Assembly (NCBI GenBank): GCA_013268835.1
Contig: JABFSX010000004.1
Coordinates: forward strand, 62,001-126,000
Direction: 5' to 3'
DNA from: Candidatus Altimarinota bacterium
GTDB taxonomy: Bacteria; Patescibacteriota; Gracilibacteria; BD1-5; UBA2023
Length of the DNA stretch: 64,000 nt
In this document: positions 9,351 through 22,290 of the stretch, one piece after another
Numbering within the stretch: position 1 is the stretch's first letter
Layout of the letters: every line of letters starts with the position of its first letter
Translations under genes and position numbers: made by a program
The notes under the pieces: model-generated
What the model saw: only the letters and a program-made list of their open reading frames with translations
What the model was told of the DNA's origin: nothing
Database searches by the model: none

Positions 9351-10265
9351 TTAGTAACTACGCTTGAGAACTCGGAGTTTTGCTGAGCGACTTCGGGGAT
9401 TTTTATCGATTTCGAGTTCGGTTGGAAGGATAGGTTTTTTGTTGTACTTGGTGAGACGAGCTGGGATGATCGTCTGACCCGTGATATCATCAATAGTGCC
9501 CGTGAGATACGGAGTGAGGAGATTTTTTACGATTCGATCCTCGATCGAATGAAACGTAATAATAGCGATATATCCTCAGATTGCAAGTCGTTCGATCGCT
9601 TTTTTGATCGAAATTTCGACATGTTCAAACTCGGCATTGACCGCAATACGAAGGGCTTGAAATACTCGTTTTGGCGAATGATCATCGAAACTCGCTTTTT
9701 TGATAATCTCCAGAAGATCGAATGTTGTATCGATGGATTGGGTTTTTCGGATTTCAACGATAGCTCGTGCAATATGTACCGCTTTTTTCTCATCAGCATA
9801 TCGAAACATCAGATCACGAAGCTCATATTCAGAGAGTGTCATCACCAGATCACGAGCCGTACGACCCTGTGTCCGATCGAATCGCATATCGAGTGGAGCA
9901 TCATAGCGGATAGAAAAACCTCGATCCCCATCATCATAATGAGCACTGCTTACTCCAAGATCATAGAGAATAAAGCTAATCTCTGGAAGAGAAAGACTAT
10001 CTAGAATAGTATCAATATCTGCAAAACTCGAATGTACCAAATGCTTGGTTACTGATGAATTAACAACATCAAGATTGGTACGAGCAAGAGCAAGATTATC
10101 CTGGTCTCGATCAATGCCGATAAATACATCACCAGGAGACATATGAGAACAAAACATACTCGCATGTCCAGCTAGACCCAGAGTTGCATCAACTACACAT
10201 GAATGCACTCATCCAGAGACGAATATCTCTTCGATTTCACTGATGAGAACAGGATCGTGATGCAA
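9351..10265 (-). CDS. rsmH: 16S rRNA m4C1402 methyltransferase RsmH
   Basis: A 304-residue protein of family-typical length. It has the SAM-binding motif VDATLGLAGHA near residue 28, the RsmH-typical LYDLGVSSAHYDDGDRGFS, and a C-terminus ending in RSAKLRVLKR. Two UGA-Gly codons occur, one just before the SAM-binding segment and one in AIGGYIAIITFHS. No ATG exists far enough upstream to include HHDPVLISEIEE, the conserved HxPVLLxE start, so TTG at 10265 is proposed. It methylates C1402 of 16S rRNA and heads a division-linked gene group. Confidence 0.93.
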
Positions 10266-10411
10266 AATAGAATTATATAAAAAAATATAAAATACCCCGA
10301 AATAATCACAAAAAATGTAGTCGTTTTTTGCTTTCTGTCAAGCGGAAATACTCCCATAAAATACTACGCATTTTCTTTTGAAAAAAATGATTTTTTTTCT
10401 ATACTCTTACT

Positions 10412-12079
10412 ATGCCAAATTTTACTGTCAAAAAAATTCACCACAAACACATCCATAAAAAAGAAATCCAAAATGAGCTACCAAAGATCGAAAAAACAAA
10501 AAGATCTACTAGAAAATTCATATTTATTTCACTCATACTATTGAGTCTTATATTCTGAATAAATTATATTGTACAAGGTATTGGAAATATGAAAGTTGGA
10601 ACTGCTGGTAATACTAATATTCCATTTACCACCATCAAATTCAATAGCAGCACAGAAACCTGAACAATAGTGCCAGAAAAAAAATGAGTTACTAATATTC
10701 TTATTGTTGGTATCGGGGGTGCTGGTCATCAAGCTGGTGAACTTGCTGATTCCATCATGCTTGCTTCTTTTAATGAAGAAAGTAAGAATGTTACGATGAT
10801 ATCTGTCCCCAGAGATCTCTACGTAAACTACGGTACCAATGAATGAGCTGGAAAGATTAATGCACTCTACCCTATTGGACTTGGGCAAAAAGTATGAATC
10901 TCTCTCCTTGCAAACAAGGTATCCGAAGTTACTGGTCAATCAATTCATCATTATATTGTTATAGATTTTACAGCATTTCGATACATTGTAGATGCCCTCT
11001 GAGGGGTAGAGATTGATGTTATCAAAGATCTCTATGATCGTGAATATCCTGATTATAATTATGGTTATACTATATTTTCAGTGAAAAAATGACTCCAAGT
11101 ATTCAATGGTGAAACCGCACTCCGTTATGCACGAAGTCGTCATTCGACCAGTGATATGGATCGATCTCGTCGACAACAACAGATTATCAATGCTATAAAA
11201 ACCAAAGCTCTTTCAGCTGGAATTATAACAAGTCCATCAAAAATCTCAGAAATAATCGATGCTACACGGAAGAATATTGATACTGATCTCACTGTTGGTG
11301 ACATTGTCTCAATTGGATCTACTTTTGCAAATATAGAAAAATCAGCTATTCATGTCTACAATCTTGGAAGTGACTGTATTGCTTACAATAATTGTAGTAT
11401 TGGCTCCTATCTTTATAATCCATCAATGGCTTACTTTGGTGGTGCATGGACTGTAATTCCTGAGTGAGCACGAATAAATAAGCTCAGTTACTATGATCGT
11501 ATCCATCGATTTGTGAATTTTGTATTCGAATTCCCTGGCCTCAATATTACAGAGCAGCCTATCGTTGTTATACATAACAATGCTTCTCTCTCCTATGCAA
11601 AAAATCTCCTTATGGAAATGAGAAAGATAGGTGTCAATTTTGAAAATAACCATGTGCTCAATAGTTCTACTGGTATCATTGAACAATCTCATATCAATGT
11701 ATACTGGAACGAAGAATACGACATATGAATTAATCCCGAATCATCTATCATAAAGGCTCTCAAATCTCTTGATATGCGTATCCCTATCAATATAGTTACT
11801 GGAAATGAATATATAAAGACCAATGGTCCGAAGATTGAGATTGTACTTGGAAATGACTATAAAAACTATTTTACCTTCTCCAAACCAGCTGAATATCTTC
11901 CAAAGATTGAAAATCCAACTAATACCGGGGAAGTAGTTTCATGAGAGAAAAACAAAAAAATAACTCCAAATACCAAGAATCCTCCTGAAAAAACCCCACA
12001 AAAAATAGATACCTCTGTACAGAATATAAATAATACCCCTGTATTTAAAGTAATTCCTGGTGAATGGGAAGATCTCTAA
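10412..12079 (+). CDS. LytR-CpsA-Psr (LCP) family cell-wall polymer transferase
   Basis: A 555-residue protein with about 11 UGA-Gly codons. A basic N-terminus is followed by one membrane span (residues about 35-50). The LCP catalytic domain shows ILIVGIG near residue 96, DSIMLASF, SVPRDLYV and the ARSRHSTSDMDRSRRQQQ block whose arginines bind the pyrophosphate of lipid-linked glycans. A C-terminal domain of about 230 residues resembles the LytR_C region and ends in a Pro/Thr/Lys-rich tail. LCP enzymes attach polymers to peptidoglycan or surface proteins. It is first in an envelope cluster and is followed 19 bases later by the PBP gene. Confidence 0.9.
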
Positions 12080-12098
12080 AATCTTATTACATATAATT

Positions 12099-15000
12099 AT
12101 GAATAAACCAAGAATCAGACATATAGCATCTCGATTTCAATCTCTCAAAAAACATCTTGATATAGGTCAAGATGTTCCTGAAAAAGAATTCAAGCACTTC
12201 AAAAGAAAAAACTCAAAATGGAAGTTTTTTATGCGGCTTATTGGTTCTATAATTCTACTTTTTGCCCTTGGCCTTATTGTACTTTGGGCTGTTTTTCTCA
12301 GAGAAATTCCATCTATTGAGTCATTAGCAAGTGGCAATTATTTTCGTGAAAGTACCACTATCTATGATAAAGATGGTGGTGTTATATACACTCTTTTTAA
12401 AGATGGAAAGCGTACTTATATAGCCTATGAAGATATATCTCAATATCTCAAAGATGCCATAGTAAGTACTGAGGATCGTACCTTTTTTGAAAACCCTGGA
12501 TTTGATCTTATGGGAATTGTTCGAGCTTGAGTCAAATATGTAATGGGGTCAAATGAAACAGTTAAAGGAACCTCAACAATATCTCAACAACTTATAAAAA
12601 ATACTATCCTCACTAATGAGAGATCTATCAAGAGAAAAGTACAAGAAATGTATCTTTCATATCAACTGAATAATAGTTATTCAAAAGAAAAAATTCTTGA
12701 AATGTATTTCAACGCTTTCTCATTTGGTTATAATGCCAATGGTATCGAAGAGGCCTCACGAACTTATTTTTGAAAAAGTGCTAAAGATGTAGGTCCACTT
12801 GGGGCAACTATACTTGCCTCACTTCCAAAGTGACCAACCTATTATTCACCATATCTTCATCGTGATCGACTTATGGGAAAACTTGAAGTCTATCCAAAAG
12901 ATGATCCAAAAAATACAAAGATGCTTGTTTCAGCTGCTGATAAAAAAATGTATGCTCCAATCTATAATGAATTTAAGTCATACCTTTCAGGAATGACTAT
13001 GGAACGTCATGATAACGGACTCAAAGTTTGTTCTGTTCAATCAAGTGCTATAAAAAATAATACATTTACACCTGATAATCAATGATGTGTTGATCTTGAA
13101 TTTAACGAAGTACTCGGATTTATTGGTAATATTACAATTACTGGAGATATCAACTCTTCTGAGTGAACCTGAGCATATACTATAGAATATACCATTGGGC
13201 GAAAAGATTTTGTAGCCAATCAAATGCTAGAAGATGGGAAGATTGATGGTAATATTTTCAAAAAAATCCTCTATGATGGAATTGAATTTGAATTCAAAAA
13301 ATATAGTGAAAACATCAAATATCCTTATTTCGTAATGTATATTAAGGAATATCTTGAAAATAAATATGGGAAAGATATCGATGTAACGAATGGACTCAAA
13401 GTATATACAACTATTGATCCTAAGCTCCAATCATTTGCGGAAGAAGCAGTAAAAAAACAAGCCGCTATCAACAAAAGCCAATATGGTGCCAATAGTGCTG
13501 CTCTCGTCAGTATGGATAATGTAAGCGGTAAACTCCTTGCTATGGTGGGTGGCCCTGATTATTTTGATACTGAAAATGGTGGAAATAATAATATGGCCAC
13601 TGCCATTAGACAACCTGGATCTTCATTTAAACCTATTATTTATTCACTCGCTATAGCAAAAAATCCGATCTGACCAGCAACTCCAGTCACTGACAGTCAA
13701 CTTTCTTTCGGAAAATGGAAACCAGATAATTATGATAAACAATTCAAATGAGTAATGTCACTTGAGACAGCTCTCGCTTATTCTCGAAATATTCCGGCCA
13801 TTAAGATGTATTATCTCGCCTGACAAGAAGAAGAAATTATCAAATATGCAAAAACACTTGGACTTACTAATCTCAAGGATAATTTTGGCTATGGAGCACC
13901 GATTGCCATAGGAACTGCTGAGGCAAAACCAATTGATATGATGCAAGCTTACTCTGTATTCGCAAACAATGGAGTAAAAAAACAACTCTACTCAATCGAA
14001 AAAATCGAAGATAATGAGGGGAATATTATCGAAGAGCATAAAGATCAAGCTGGGGAAGAAGTTATGAATCCTGCAGCAGCCTATATTATCTCTAAAATTC
14101 TCTCAAATAATGATGCCCGACCAGATTCAACATTTTGGAGAAATGCACTCACTATTCCTGGCCGAATTGTAGCAGCAAAAACTGGTACATCAAATAAAGA
14201 TGTAAGCAAATGAGGAGAGAAAAAAATTCTTCCAAGAGATCTTTGGACTATCTGATATAGTCCTCAAATTACAACAGTAGTATGGGCTGGTAATGTTGAT
14301 GGAAAGGAAACCAAGTGAACCTGTGACGGGCTCAATTGTGCTGCTGCAATATGGAAGAGTTATATGAGCTTTGCACTACAAGACCTCCCAAAGGAAGATT
14401 TCAAAAAACCAAAAGATATCTATACCTACAATATTTCAAAAACGAGCGGACATCTCGCTAATAAAGATACCCCATCCGATCTTGTACGTTCCACTATTAT
14501 GGCAGTTGAACTTAAGACCTACGATGGTGGACTTGAAGCAACTGATATTGATACTCTCTGTTACGGAACCGCAACACCAGAAACACCTTCTGATGCTCGT
14601 CTTACGATATATATACCTACATCAAAACCAGTAATTGATGGTTATGACCCTGAATGGTACTCAGGGTATCTCTCTGCTTCTCGTAGATATAATAACGGAA
14701 CTGGTGCATTGGATATAAAAAATGAACCCTGTATTCGCCCAGCTTCTGAGTGAAATGTTATACTTAGCATTAATCCTGTTGGACTAGGAAAAGATAACCT
14801 CATTGAGATTAAATGGAATGGAAATAGGATCATAGAAAAAATACGAGCCACTGCAAAGGGAAAAATACTCAAAGAAACAACATTTGGATCCAGTGGAACA
14901 ATATCAGGAAATACAAGAATGAATCTTGGACAAGTATTTGATGCCACTATCGAAGCTATAGATACATATGGATATAAATATAGTAGCCCTGTAATAAGCA

Positions 15001-15326
15001 ATCCTAATGTGGATTCAGGATCAACTACTGATACAAAAACTCCCCCAACGATTACCATAATCAATCCAAAAGGAGCATCATTGAATCTTTATGAATGAAG
15101 CACTTTTAATCTTCGTTTTCAGGCAAATATCAGCAGTGAAATAAAAGAAATATCTGTAACCCTTGATAATACTGTAATTCAAAATGCAACAACTGGTGAC
15201 TTATTCGTAATACCTGTAGGAAGTGCTTGACTCAGCATAGGAAAACATACAGTAAAAATTACTGCAACCGATGCAAATTTTCAAACCGCTACAAAATCAT
15301 TTATTCTCAATATATTACCTCGATAA
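12099..15326 (+). CDS. Class A penicillin-binding protein with C-terminal Ig-like region
   Basis: A 1075-residue protein with more than a dozen UGA-Gly codons. After a membrane span (residues about 48-68) comes the GT51 glycosyltransferase domain with STEDRTFFENPGFD and TISQQLIKN. The transpeptidase domain has SSFKP (Ser near residue 507), the SRN triad element and KTGTS near residue 693. The last about 250 residues carry beta-rich repeats (GLGKDNLIEIKWN, TITIINPKGAS) of Ig or Big type and would lie in the wall. It polymerises and cross-links peptidoglycan. It is longer than typical PBP1a/1c because of the C-terminal extension and a middle insertion. The start is ATG 12099, after the LCP stop. 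Confidence 0.93.
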
Positions 15327-15330
15327 AACT

Positions 15331-16008
15331 ATGAAATATGAAAATATCACACTTGCTTATGGCGAGAGAAGTATACTAAGGGACATCTCACTTACTATTG
15401 AGCCTGGTGAATTTGTTTTTCTTATTGGTGCATCAGGAAGCGGAAAAACTAGCTTTATAAAATCAATACTTGGTGCAAAAAAACTAAAAAAATGACACAT
15501 ATTTGATGATAATGGGTTAGATATTTCTCTTTTTTCACCAAAAGAACTCTTACAATATCGTAGGAGTCTTGGGACAATTTTTCAAGATTTCAAACTCCTT
15601 CCCCGAAAAACCGTACGAGAAAATGTTGCATTCGCTATGGAGGTTTGTGGCTATAGTAATCAAGAGATAACAAGAAGAGTGCCTGAAGTACTTTCAAAAG
15701 TATGACTTCTTGCCAAAAAAGAAGCTTTTATTGAATCACTTTCTGGTGGAGAAATTCAAAGAACTTGTATTGCAAGAGCACTCATACACGATCCCAAGAT
15801 TATTATTGGCGATGAGCCTACAGGAAATCTTGATCGAACAAATGCAATGGAAATCATGCATCTCCTTGAAGAACTTCATCAAAATGGAAAAACTATCATT
15901 ATGGCGACCCATGATGAAACCATAGTAAATACAATGAAAAAACGAGTTATTGCTTTTGAAGATGGGAAAATAGCCTCAGATACTATTCATTGAACTTACT
16001 GTCTATAA
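15331..16008 (+). CDS. ftsE: Cell division ATP-binding protein FtsE
   Basis: A 225-residue ABC ATPase with three UGA-Gly codons. Walker A is GASGSGKTS (residues about 34-42), the signature is LSGGEIQR, and Walker B is IIIGDEP followed by the H-loop ATHD. The segment IFQDFKLLPRKTVRENVAFA is diagnostic of FtsE rather than other LolD-like ATPases. FtsE normally pairs with the permease FtsX to switch on wall hydrolases at the septum. ftsX is not next to it here: the following gene is a flippase. The gene begins four bases after the PBP stop. Confidence 0.85.
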
Positions 16009-16012
16009 TAAC

Positions 16013-17524
16013 ATGCTTAATGCTGATGAAACGCTTGCGCAAAAATTTGTAAAAAAATGATTTTGGATTTATTTTTTCACATTTTTAATGTGACCAATTG
16101 GGTATTTAATTAAGATAATAATATCACATGATCTTTCTGTATCAGAGGTTGGAATGATTTATGGTGTAATTAGTTTTGTTACTCTTATTGCCTGAATAAA
16201 CGATTTATGATGTACAGAAAGTCTTAATTATTTTCTTCCAAAATGGATCATAAAAAATGAATACTGAAAAGTAAAATACCTGCTTAGACTTACTTTTATT
16301 TTACAGATAATATCAAGCCTAGTTATTGCTGGAACAATTTTTTTTGTAGCACCATGGCTAGCTAATAACTATTTTAATGAGCCAATAATTGTAAATTTAT
16401 TACGCATTTCATGACTATACTTTATAGGAATTAACTTATTGCAAATAACTACTATTCTATTCAGTGTATCACAAGATACAAAACTTCATAGATGAACAGA
16501 TTTTATTAAAATATTTGCCACATGAATTGCAACATATATATTATTTGCAACAAAAGAATGAACAACTGAAACCTATATGTGGGCATGGCTTCTTTGAGTA
16601 TTAATAAGTGTAATATTTTCTGGATACTATTCATATAGTAAATATTATGTTCATTTTTTAAAATGAATTCCCATTAAAAAAGATATAACTGAACGGAATC
16701 ATTTTTTAAAATATGCACTGGCAACTGTTTTGAGTGCTAATATAGGAAATATGCTATCTCAAATAGATATGCAAATGATTATTTTTCAACTATGATCAGA
16801 AGCAACAGCGTATTATTCAAACTACCTCTCATTACTTAATATCCCATTTTTATTCATATCACCTATTGTAGCATTTATTTTTCCCGTTCTTTCAGAACTT
16901 CATTGAAGGGATGAGAAAATGAAAATGAAAATTATTCATAAAGAATTTTCCATAATTTTTATGGTAATATGAATCTGGTTATCTGTATTTCTTTACCAAT
17001 TTGGGGAGCCGCTTGCTATATTATTTTTTAGTGAAAAATTTAGGGAATCCTGAATAATAATGAAATATTCAGCCTTCTTTATAACATTCCTACTTCTTAT
17101 ACAAATTAATTTCCAATTTTTATCTGGAACATGAAGGATTTGAACTAGAGCAAAAATATTAGCAATAATATTACCAATTAACTTAATATTAAATTATTTT
17201 TTGATAAAATTTTATTGAGTTAGATGATCAGCACTTGCCGTGGGATTATCTTGGATACCACTTTGGTACCTATCATATAGAACCATAAGTGCCTATACTA
17301 GTAAGATTAATTTTGTAGAATTAATAAAAAATATAGCCTATGTGGCAATTTGTTATGCAATCAACTACTATTTAATATATGATATATACCATATAGACGA
17401 TTCTACAAGGTATGGGGCCTTTTTAATACTTTTAATTGCAATGGTAATAAATATCACTATATTTTGAATCTGAAACATTTGATTATTTAAAAATGTTTGG
17501 AAGGCGCTCAAAAAAAATAAATAA
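16013..17524 (+). CDS. Polysaccharide/lipid flippase (Wzx/MOP superfamily)
   Basis: A 503-residue multi-spanning membrane protein with roughly 23 UGA-Gly codons. The N-terminus (GFWIYFFTFLMGPIGYLIKIIISHDLS) and the repeated hydrophobic helices with SAxIGNMLSQIDMQ in the middle match Wzx-type O-unit flippases. Such proteins move lipid-linked oligosaccharides across the inner membrane. The gene starts four bases after ftsE and is followed by a very large membrane protein, so an envelope glycan pathway is likely. MurJ is a related alternative, but the overall length and helix pattern look more like Wzx. Confidence 0.75.
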
Positions 17525-17548
17525 TATCTATCTATAATATTACCATAT

Positions 17549-20500
17549 ATGCTTCAACTCATTCTTGCATCAATCGGATTCATTCCATGGGGAATCTACA
17601 TTATCCTTACTTACTATTCAAAAAATTTTTCTCAAGTTGACCATATAGAGTCAGCAAGCTGATATGGCTGATATCTATTATGACTTTGATTTTTGTATCT
17701 TATATATAAGGCAATTTCACTGTTCATACATAAAGAAAAAGCAACATTTACTTTTTGGCATATAACTTGATATGCATTATTACAAATCCTGCTCGTAAGT
17801 AGTGTCTATACTGAATGACAAAATATAAGTGGATCACCATTTTTTGGCACCAGCTGACCATCAACAATAACGCTCTTTTTTCATATTATATCTCTCCTTA
17901 TATATCCAATATTCTTAGCCTTTCTTTGGCGTGCAATTTGATATACATGTCTAAAATGGATATATTCATGGGGTGAGTTTCCATTACGCATACGTATAGG
18001 TGCTGAAATATCAATTGGACTAGGAATATTTTCAGTTGGACTATTAATTATATGAAGCTCATGATTTTTTACACTATCATGACTAATTTTCATATTAAGC
18101 ATTCTGACAATTCTCTGAATCCCCTGATGGATTGCAACATACAAAGATATTTGTAGTAAAAAAATTACCTTTCATCAACATGAAAACGAATCAGGATCAC
18201 TTTTAAAACTTATCAATCCTCAACTTCTTACGGCTGAGTTTGCATTTATTGTAGTAACTTTTCTTATATCAGTATCACTCATTAACGCTATTCGTCCTAT
18301 GCCAATAGGATGGGATGATCTTGGTGTATATATGAATTATCCAAGAATAATGGCCATTACTGGAAGTATACTCCATGGTAGTGGAATTTTTACTTGGCAA
18401 CTTATAACAGGAAGTGGGTTTCTTTGGAACCAGATTGCTGCTAACGCATTTTATGTAAACCAACTTGGCTGACTACTCTCGATAGTAATAATTACTAGTT
18501 CTCTTTCCATATTCTTAGAAAGAAAAGAGAGAAAATTTATTATCTCACTTCCCCTACTTCTAGCATCAATATATTATATGATGCCAATGACTGTATTTCA
18601 ACAAGCAAAGGATATGAAACTTGATCCAGCTCTTATGATGGTAAGTGTAAGCGCTTTTACGCTCCTATGGTATGTACTTCATGAGAAAATTGAAAAAAAA
18701 TGATTCTATTATTTAATATGTTTAGCTTGAATTATTACATGAATAGCATTCAGCATAAAAATAACCACACTTATTCTCATAATTAGCATTCTAGCAATAA
18801 TTTCTTACAGGGTACTAAGCTTGTTTTGATTTTTAGGATTCTTTTTTATTTTTTTAGGCACATTTACGTGATGAAATTTATGGACAAAAATGAATGTCTG
18901 GATGCCAATAGAAAATACGGTGCTTATTAATACAATAACAGTATTATTTTTAGTCATTGGACTGATAAGTATCTTGATAGCCATATGGAAGTCATGATAC
19001 AATAAATTTTATAATTGGGTTATTATAAATATAGTATTTATTCTAGGAATAATAATTGCGCTTACTCCTTGGTTTATAAAAAACTGAAGTGAATCAAACC
19101 TGTTTACTGCTAAAGAATCATGAAAATCTACAATAGATAGCTTACTTGTTTGAAGTAGTGAATTTTGATATGGATCATATCCTGAATTATATTCAAATGA
19201 AGAATATTCAATAAAAAGAAAAATACAACAAGCTACGAATATTACAAATGATGGAAAATCTCAAAATGAAGATATGAGCAGATATTTTGGGCAAGAAAGT
19301 TGACTCAATAATTATCTTAAACTTCCGGCTAATCTCACATTTCAAAAAAATCAAAATGGAGAATTTACTGATATCACATATATATTTCTCGCATTCTTAC
19401 CAACACTTCTTCTTTTTATTCCTGGTCGGAAAATTGGAAAAAAAACTTGGACTAAAGCATTATTTCCAGCAATCATCTGAATAGGCATTTTACTCATAAT
19501 CCTATACTACTTCATAGGATCGACGGGGTTAATCTTTACGGAATTAATGAGTAATATTACTCTTCCTTTAGGCTATGCTTATATTGTATGAGGTATACTT
19601 TTCACCATAATTCTTACACATTTTACTATAGAAAATTCCCAAGAATGAGTTTATATACATGATATTATCATCATGCTTATAGTTTATGGATTTTTGTTCC
19701 TTATTAGTGCCTTTGGTATAGTTTGGTATGGTGTTTTTGTTTATTTTTTATGTTTTATTCTTATCTGATATATTTCACTTATTTTTGTGTCATATACAGA
19801 CGAAGATAATGAGGATATGATTGGAGTAAAAACCACTTTATCATTAATATTTTTTATATTTATTTTTGTATACATTGTACGATCTGCATTTCCTCATGGA
19901 TGGAACAATCTACAAAGCGCATCAATGAATGAATATAAATACAATAAACTTACTCAAAATGAAAGCATTTTTACTTACCGCAGTGATTACATCACTCCTA
20001 TTGCAACCCTAAATACTACGGATCCTAAAAAGATAACAAAACGAGCTGGACTTCTAGCGGAAAGTATTACTTTAAAAAAAGTACTTACCCCTGAAAGACT
20101 AGATAACATGGGACCAGCAGATCTCCATCAGGTACTTTTATATTTTATATCCCAGATTAAGTGAGGGAAACTTACTCAGGAAAGAATGGGTATAGAAAAA
20201 GATATAGAAAAAATTGGTACTGAGCTCTATTCCAGTATCCTTTCACCTAAATGAACGGATATCAACAATAAAGGTATCTATAGAGTTTGAACGTTTATGA
20301 CTTATCTCATAAATAGAAATCAACAAAGGTATCTTGATGATAGCTTATTATTTGAATTTGAAACATTTTTTTATACTTTATCAAAAGAAAAAACAATTGA
20401 TCAAATGAAAAAAGTATGAATTGGGTATCTCTTAGCAGATCTCAATGCAGCAACTATAGACCGTGACTCTCGTCATGTTCTTACTACTCGCTTTGAACAC

Positions 20501-20965
20501 CTTCTTCTTACTATGAGGGCTAAAAATCTTAGACTTGTAGATACTGATAACCTTTGCCTCAAAGTTGCTATCGCTGAATACAAAGCTTGAAAACTTCAAA
20601 GTGATATTGAATTTATAGATATTGCAGGAACAAATTATGAGAGTTACCGAGGCTCTGATATGAAAGTAGTATACAGAACTGATAAACAAAATAAGTGTGC
20701 TAACTACGTACTAAATATACTAAATACAGCATCAAAAAATCAAACTGCAGCACCTGACTATCTTATACCGCTTCAAACTAGTCTTAAGGAAGCAAAAAAT
20801 CAAAATGAGCAACAAACAATTCTCAGTAGAGCATTTGGACAAAGCTATTTTGCACTCTTTGAGATCATAGATATACCTCAAACTGAAATAGCTTCCCCTG
20901 TAAGCGCTATAGGGTCAGGAAGTATTACACCGATAGCAAGTGGAACAACATCAACTGGAATATAA
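17549..20965 (+). CDS. Very large polytopic membrane protein, possible GT-C glycosyltransferase
   Basis: A 1138-residue protein hidden by about 35 in-frame UGA codons. The first about 760 residues hold some 18-20 hydrophobic helices; the rest is a soluble alpha-rich domain that ends in a Ser/Thr/Gly tail. A loop after an early helix contains PIGWDDLGVYMNYPR, an acidic pair of the kind found in the first loop of GT-C enzymes that use lipid-phosphate sugars. That reading is inference; I do not recognise the family. It lies 24 bases after the flippase and ends at a strong terminator, so it probably works in the same surface-glycan pathway. Confidence 0.65.
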
Positions 20966-20969
20966 ATAA

Positions 20970-20993
20970 AAACTCCCTTGCTTAAGGGAGTTT
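20970..20993. terminator. Bidirectional terminator between the membrane protein and murD
   Basis: AAACTCCCTT and AAGGGAGTTT form a perfect 10-bp stem with loop GCTT, T run on plus and A run upstream. The minus-strand murD stop codon (20982-20984) lies inside the hairpin. Confidence 0.8.
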
Positions 20994-22250
20994 TTTTATA
21001 GCATCACGAAATTGATTAGCCCGATCCAAATAATCTTTAAATAAACCGAAACTTGCGCATCATGGAGAGATCATAAGTACATCCCCATTAATTGATCTCT
21101 GATATAACCAATTCACGCCCTCATGAAGAGAATCAGTAGAAAGATATGGGATATCTGATTTTTTTGCTAAAGATACAAATTGTTCTTTTGTTGCACCAAT
21201 AGCCACAAGTGCTCTAACTCGATTAGAAAATTTTTGTGCAAGATGATCAAATGAGTCTCATTTATCTGATCATCAGACAATCAGGAGAAGATTCCTTGTA
21301 TTCCCATAAGAACCAAGTGCCGCTTCAAGACTTTGACTTGATGTAGATTTTGAATCCTCCACAAAAATAATTCCATTTTTTTCGCCAATTTTCTCTAGAC
21401 GATGAGGAAGTCCATTGATTTCACTGAAATAAGTCTTCATTCTCTTTGAGCATATTTTCATCTCATTTGCTAGAATTCCAATAGAAAGAATATTCATAGC
21501 GTTATGCATTCCTGAAAAATTTGTTTCTGAAAGTTTATATTTTTTTCTTTTAGAAATAATAATATTATCCCCATCCGTCCAATCAGGGATTCCAATTGAT
21601 GTATTAAATAATCGAACATTATCTAGAAAATCTCCTTTTAATTGCTTATCTAAAATAAAATCAAAAATCTGCGAATTAATAATAGATTTTTTAATAGTAT
21701 GTTTTACGAGATTCATCTTAGCATCAAGATATTCTTGTAAATCCTTATGCCAATTAAGATGGTCTGATTTTAAATTTGTAAAAATAGTATATGTGGATTG
21801 AAATGATTTAATCCAATAACTCATAAAACTTGATATTTCTATAACAATAATTCCCTTTTTCTCTCACTTCTTAAGAATATCTAGAACTGTAGCTGAAAAA
21901 GGAATATCAAAATTCCCAGAAAGATAGATGCTTTTCTTGCCAAAAAATTCCTTTTGGAGTATATTATAAGCGATCCAAGAAGTAGTTGATTTCCCATCAG
22001 TTCCCGTCACAGAAACAATATCAAACTTCTTCGGAAGAAACTGATATGCAAAATCAAGTTCCGAAAGAACTTTTCATGTTTTATATACCTGATGTGTTCC
22101 TGGAATTCCAGGAGATGGTATTATAACATCGTAAGAATCAAATGAATCAGGCGAACTAGAGTCATCACAGATTTCATACGGAATTCCCTTATAATTACAA
22201 AGTTCCACAATAGCAGAACCAACCTTTCATTTTCAATAAATTAAATACAT
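20982..22250 (-). CDS. murD: UDP-N-acetylmuramoyl-alanine--D-glutamate ligase MurD
   Basis: A 422-residue protein with about eight UGA-Gly codons. It has the Mur ligase P-loop VTGTDGKSTTS (near residue 107), the DSKSTSSQS element and the C-terminal SPGCASFGLFKDYLDR block typical of MurD. The N-terminus YLIYGKGKVGSA is the UDP-binding Rossmann start. MurD adds D-Glu to UDP-MurNAc-L-Ala in the cytoplasm. murI, which supplies D-Glu, lies 1.7 kb away on the same strand. The gene is divergent from the RelA-like gene. Confidence 0.95.
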
Positions 22251-22290
22251 ACATTCCTTATAGGAATTTTCATAAATAAATCAATACTAT

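Noticed and set aside
12092-12097. TATAAT just before the PBP start codon as a promoter
   Set aside because: It is two bases from the ATG, too close for a -10 box, and has no -35; chance in AT-rich sequence.
17549-20965. Reading this region as pseudogenes or non-coding DNA because of many stops
   Set aside because: All interruptions are TGA only, never TAA or TAG, and the frame is kept over more than 3.4 kb.
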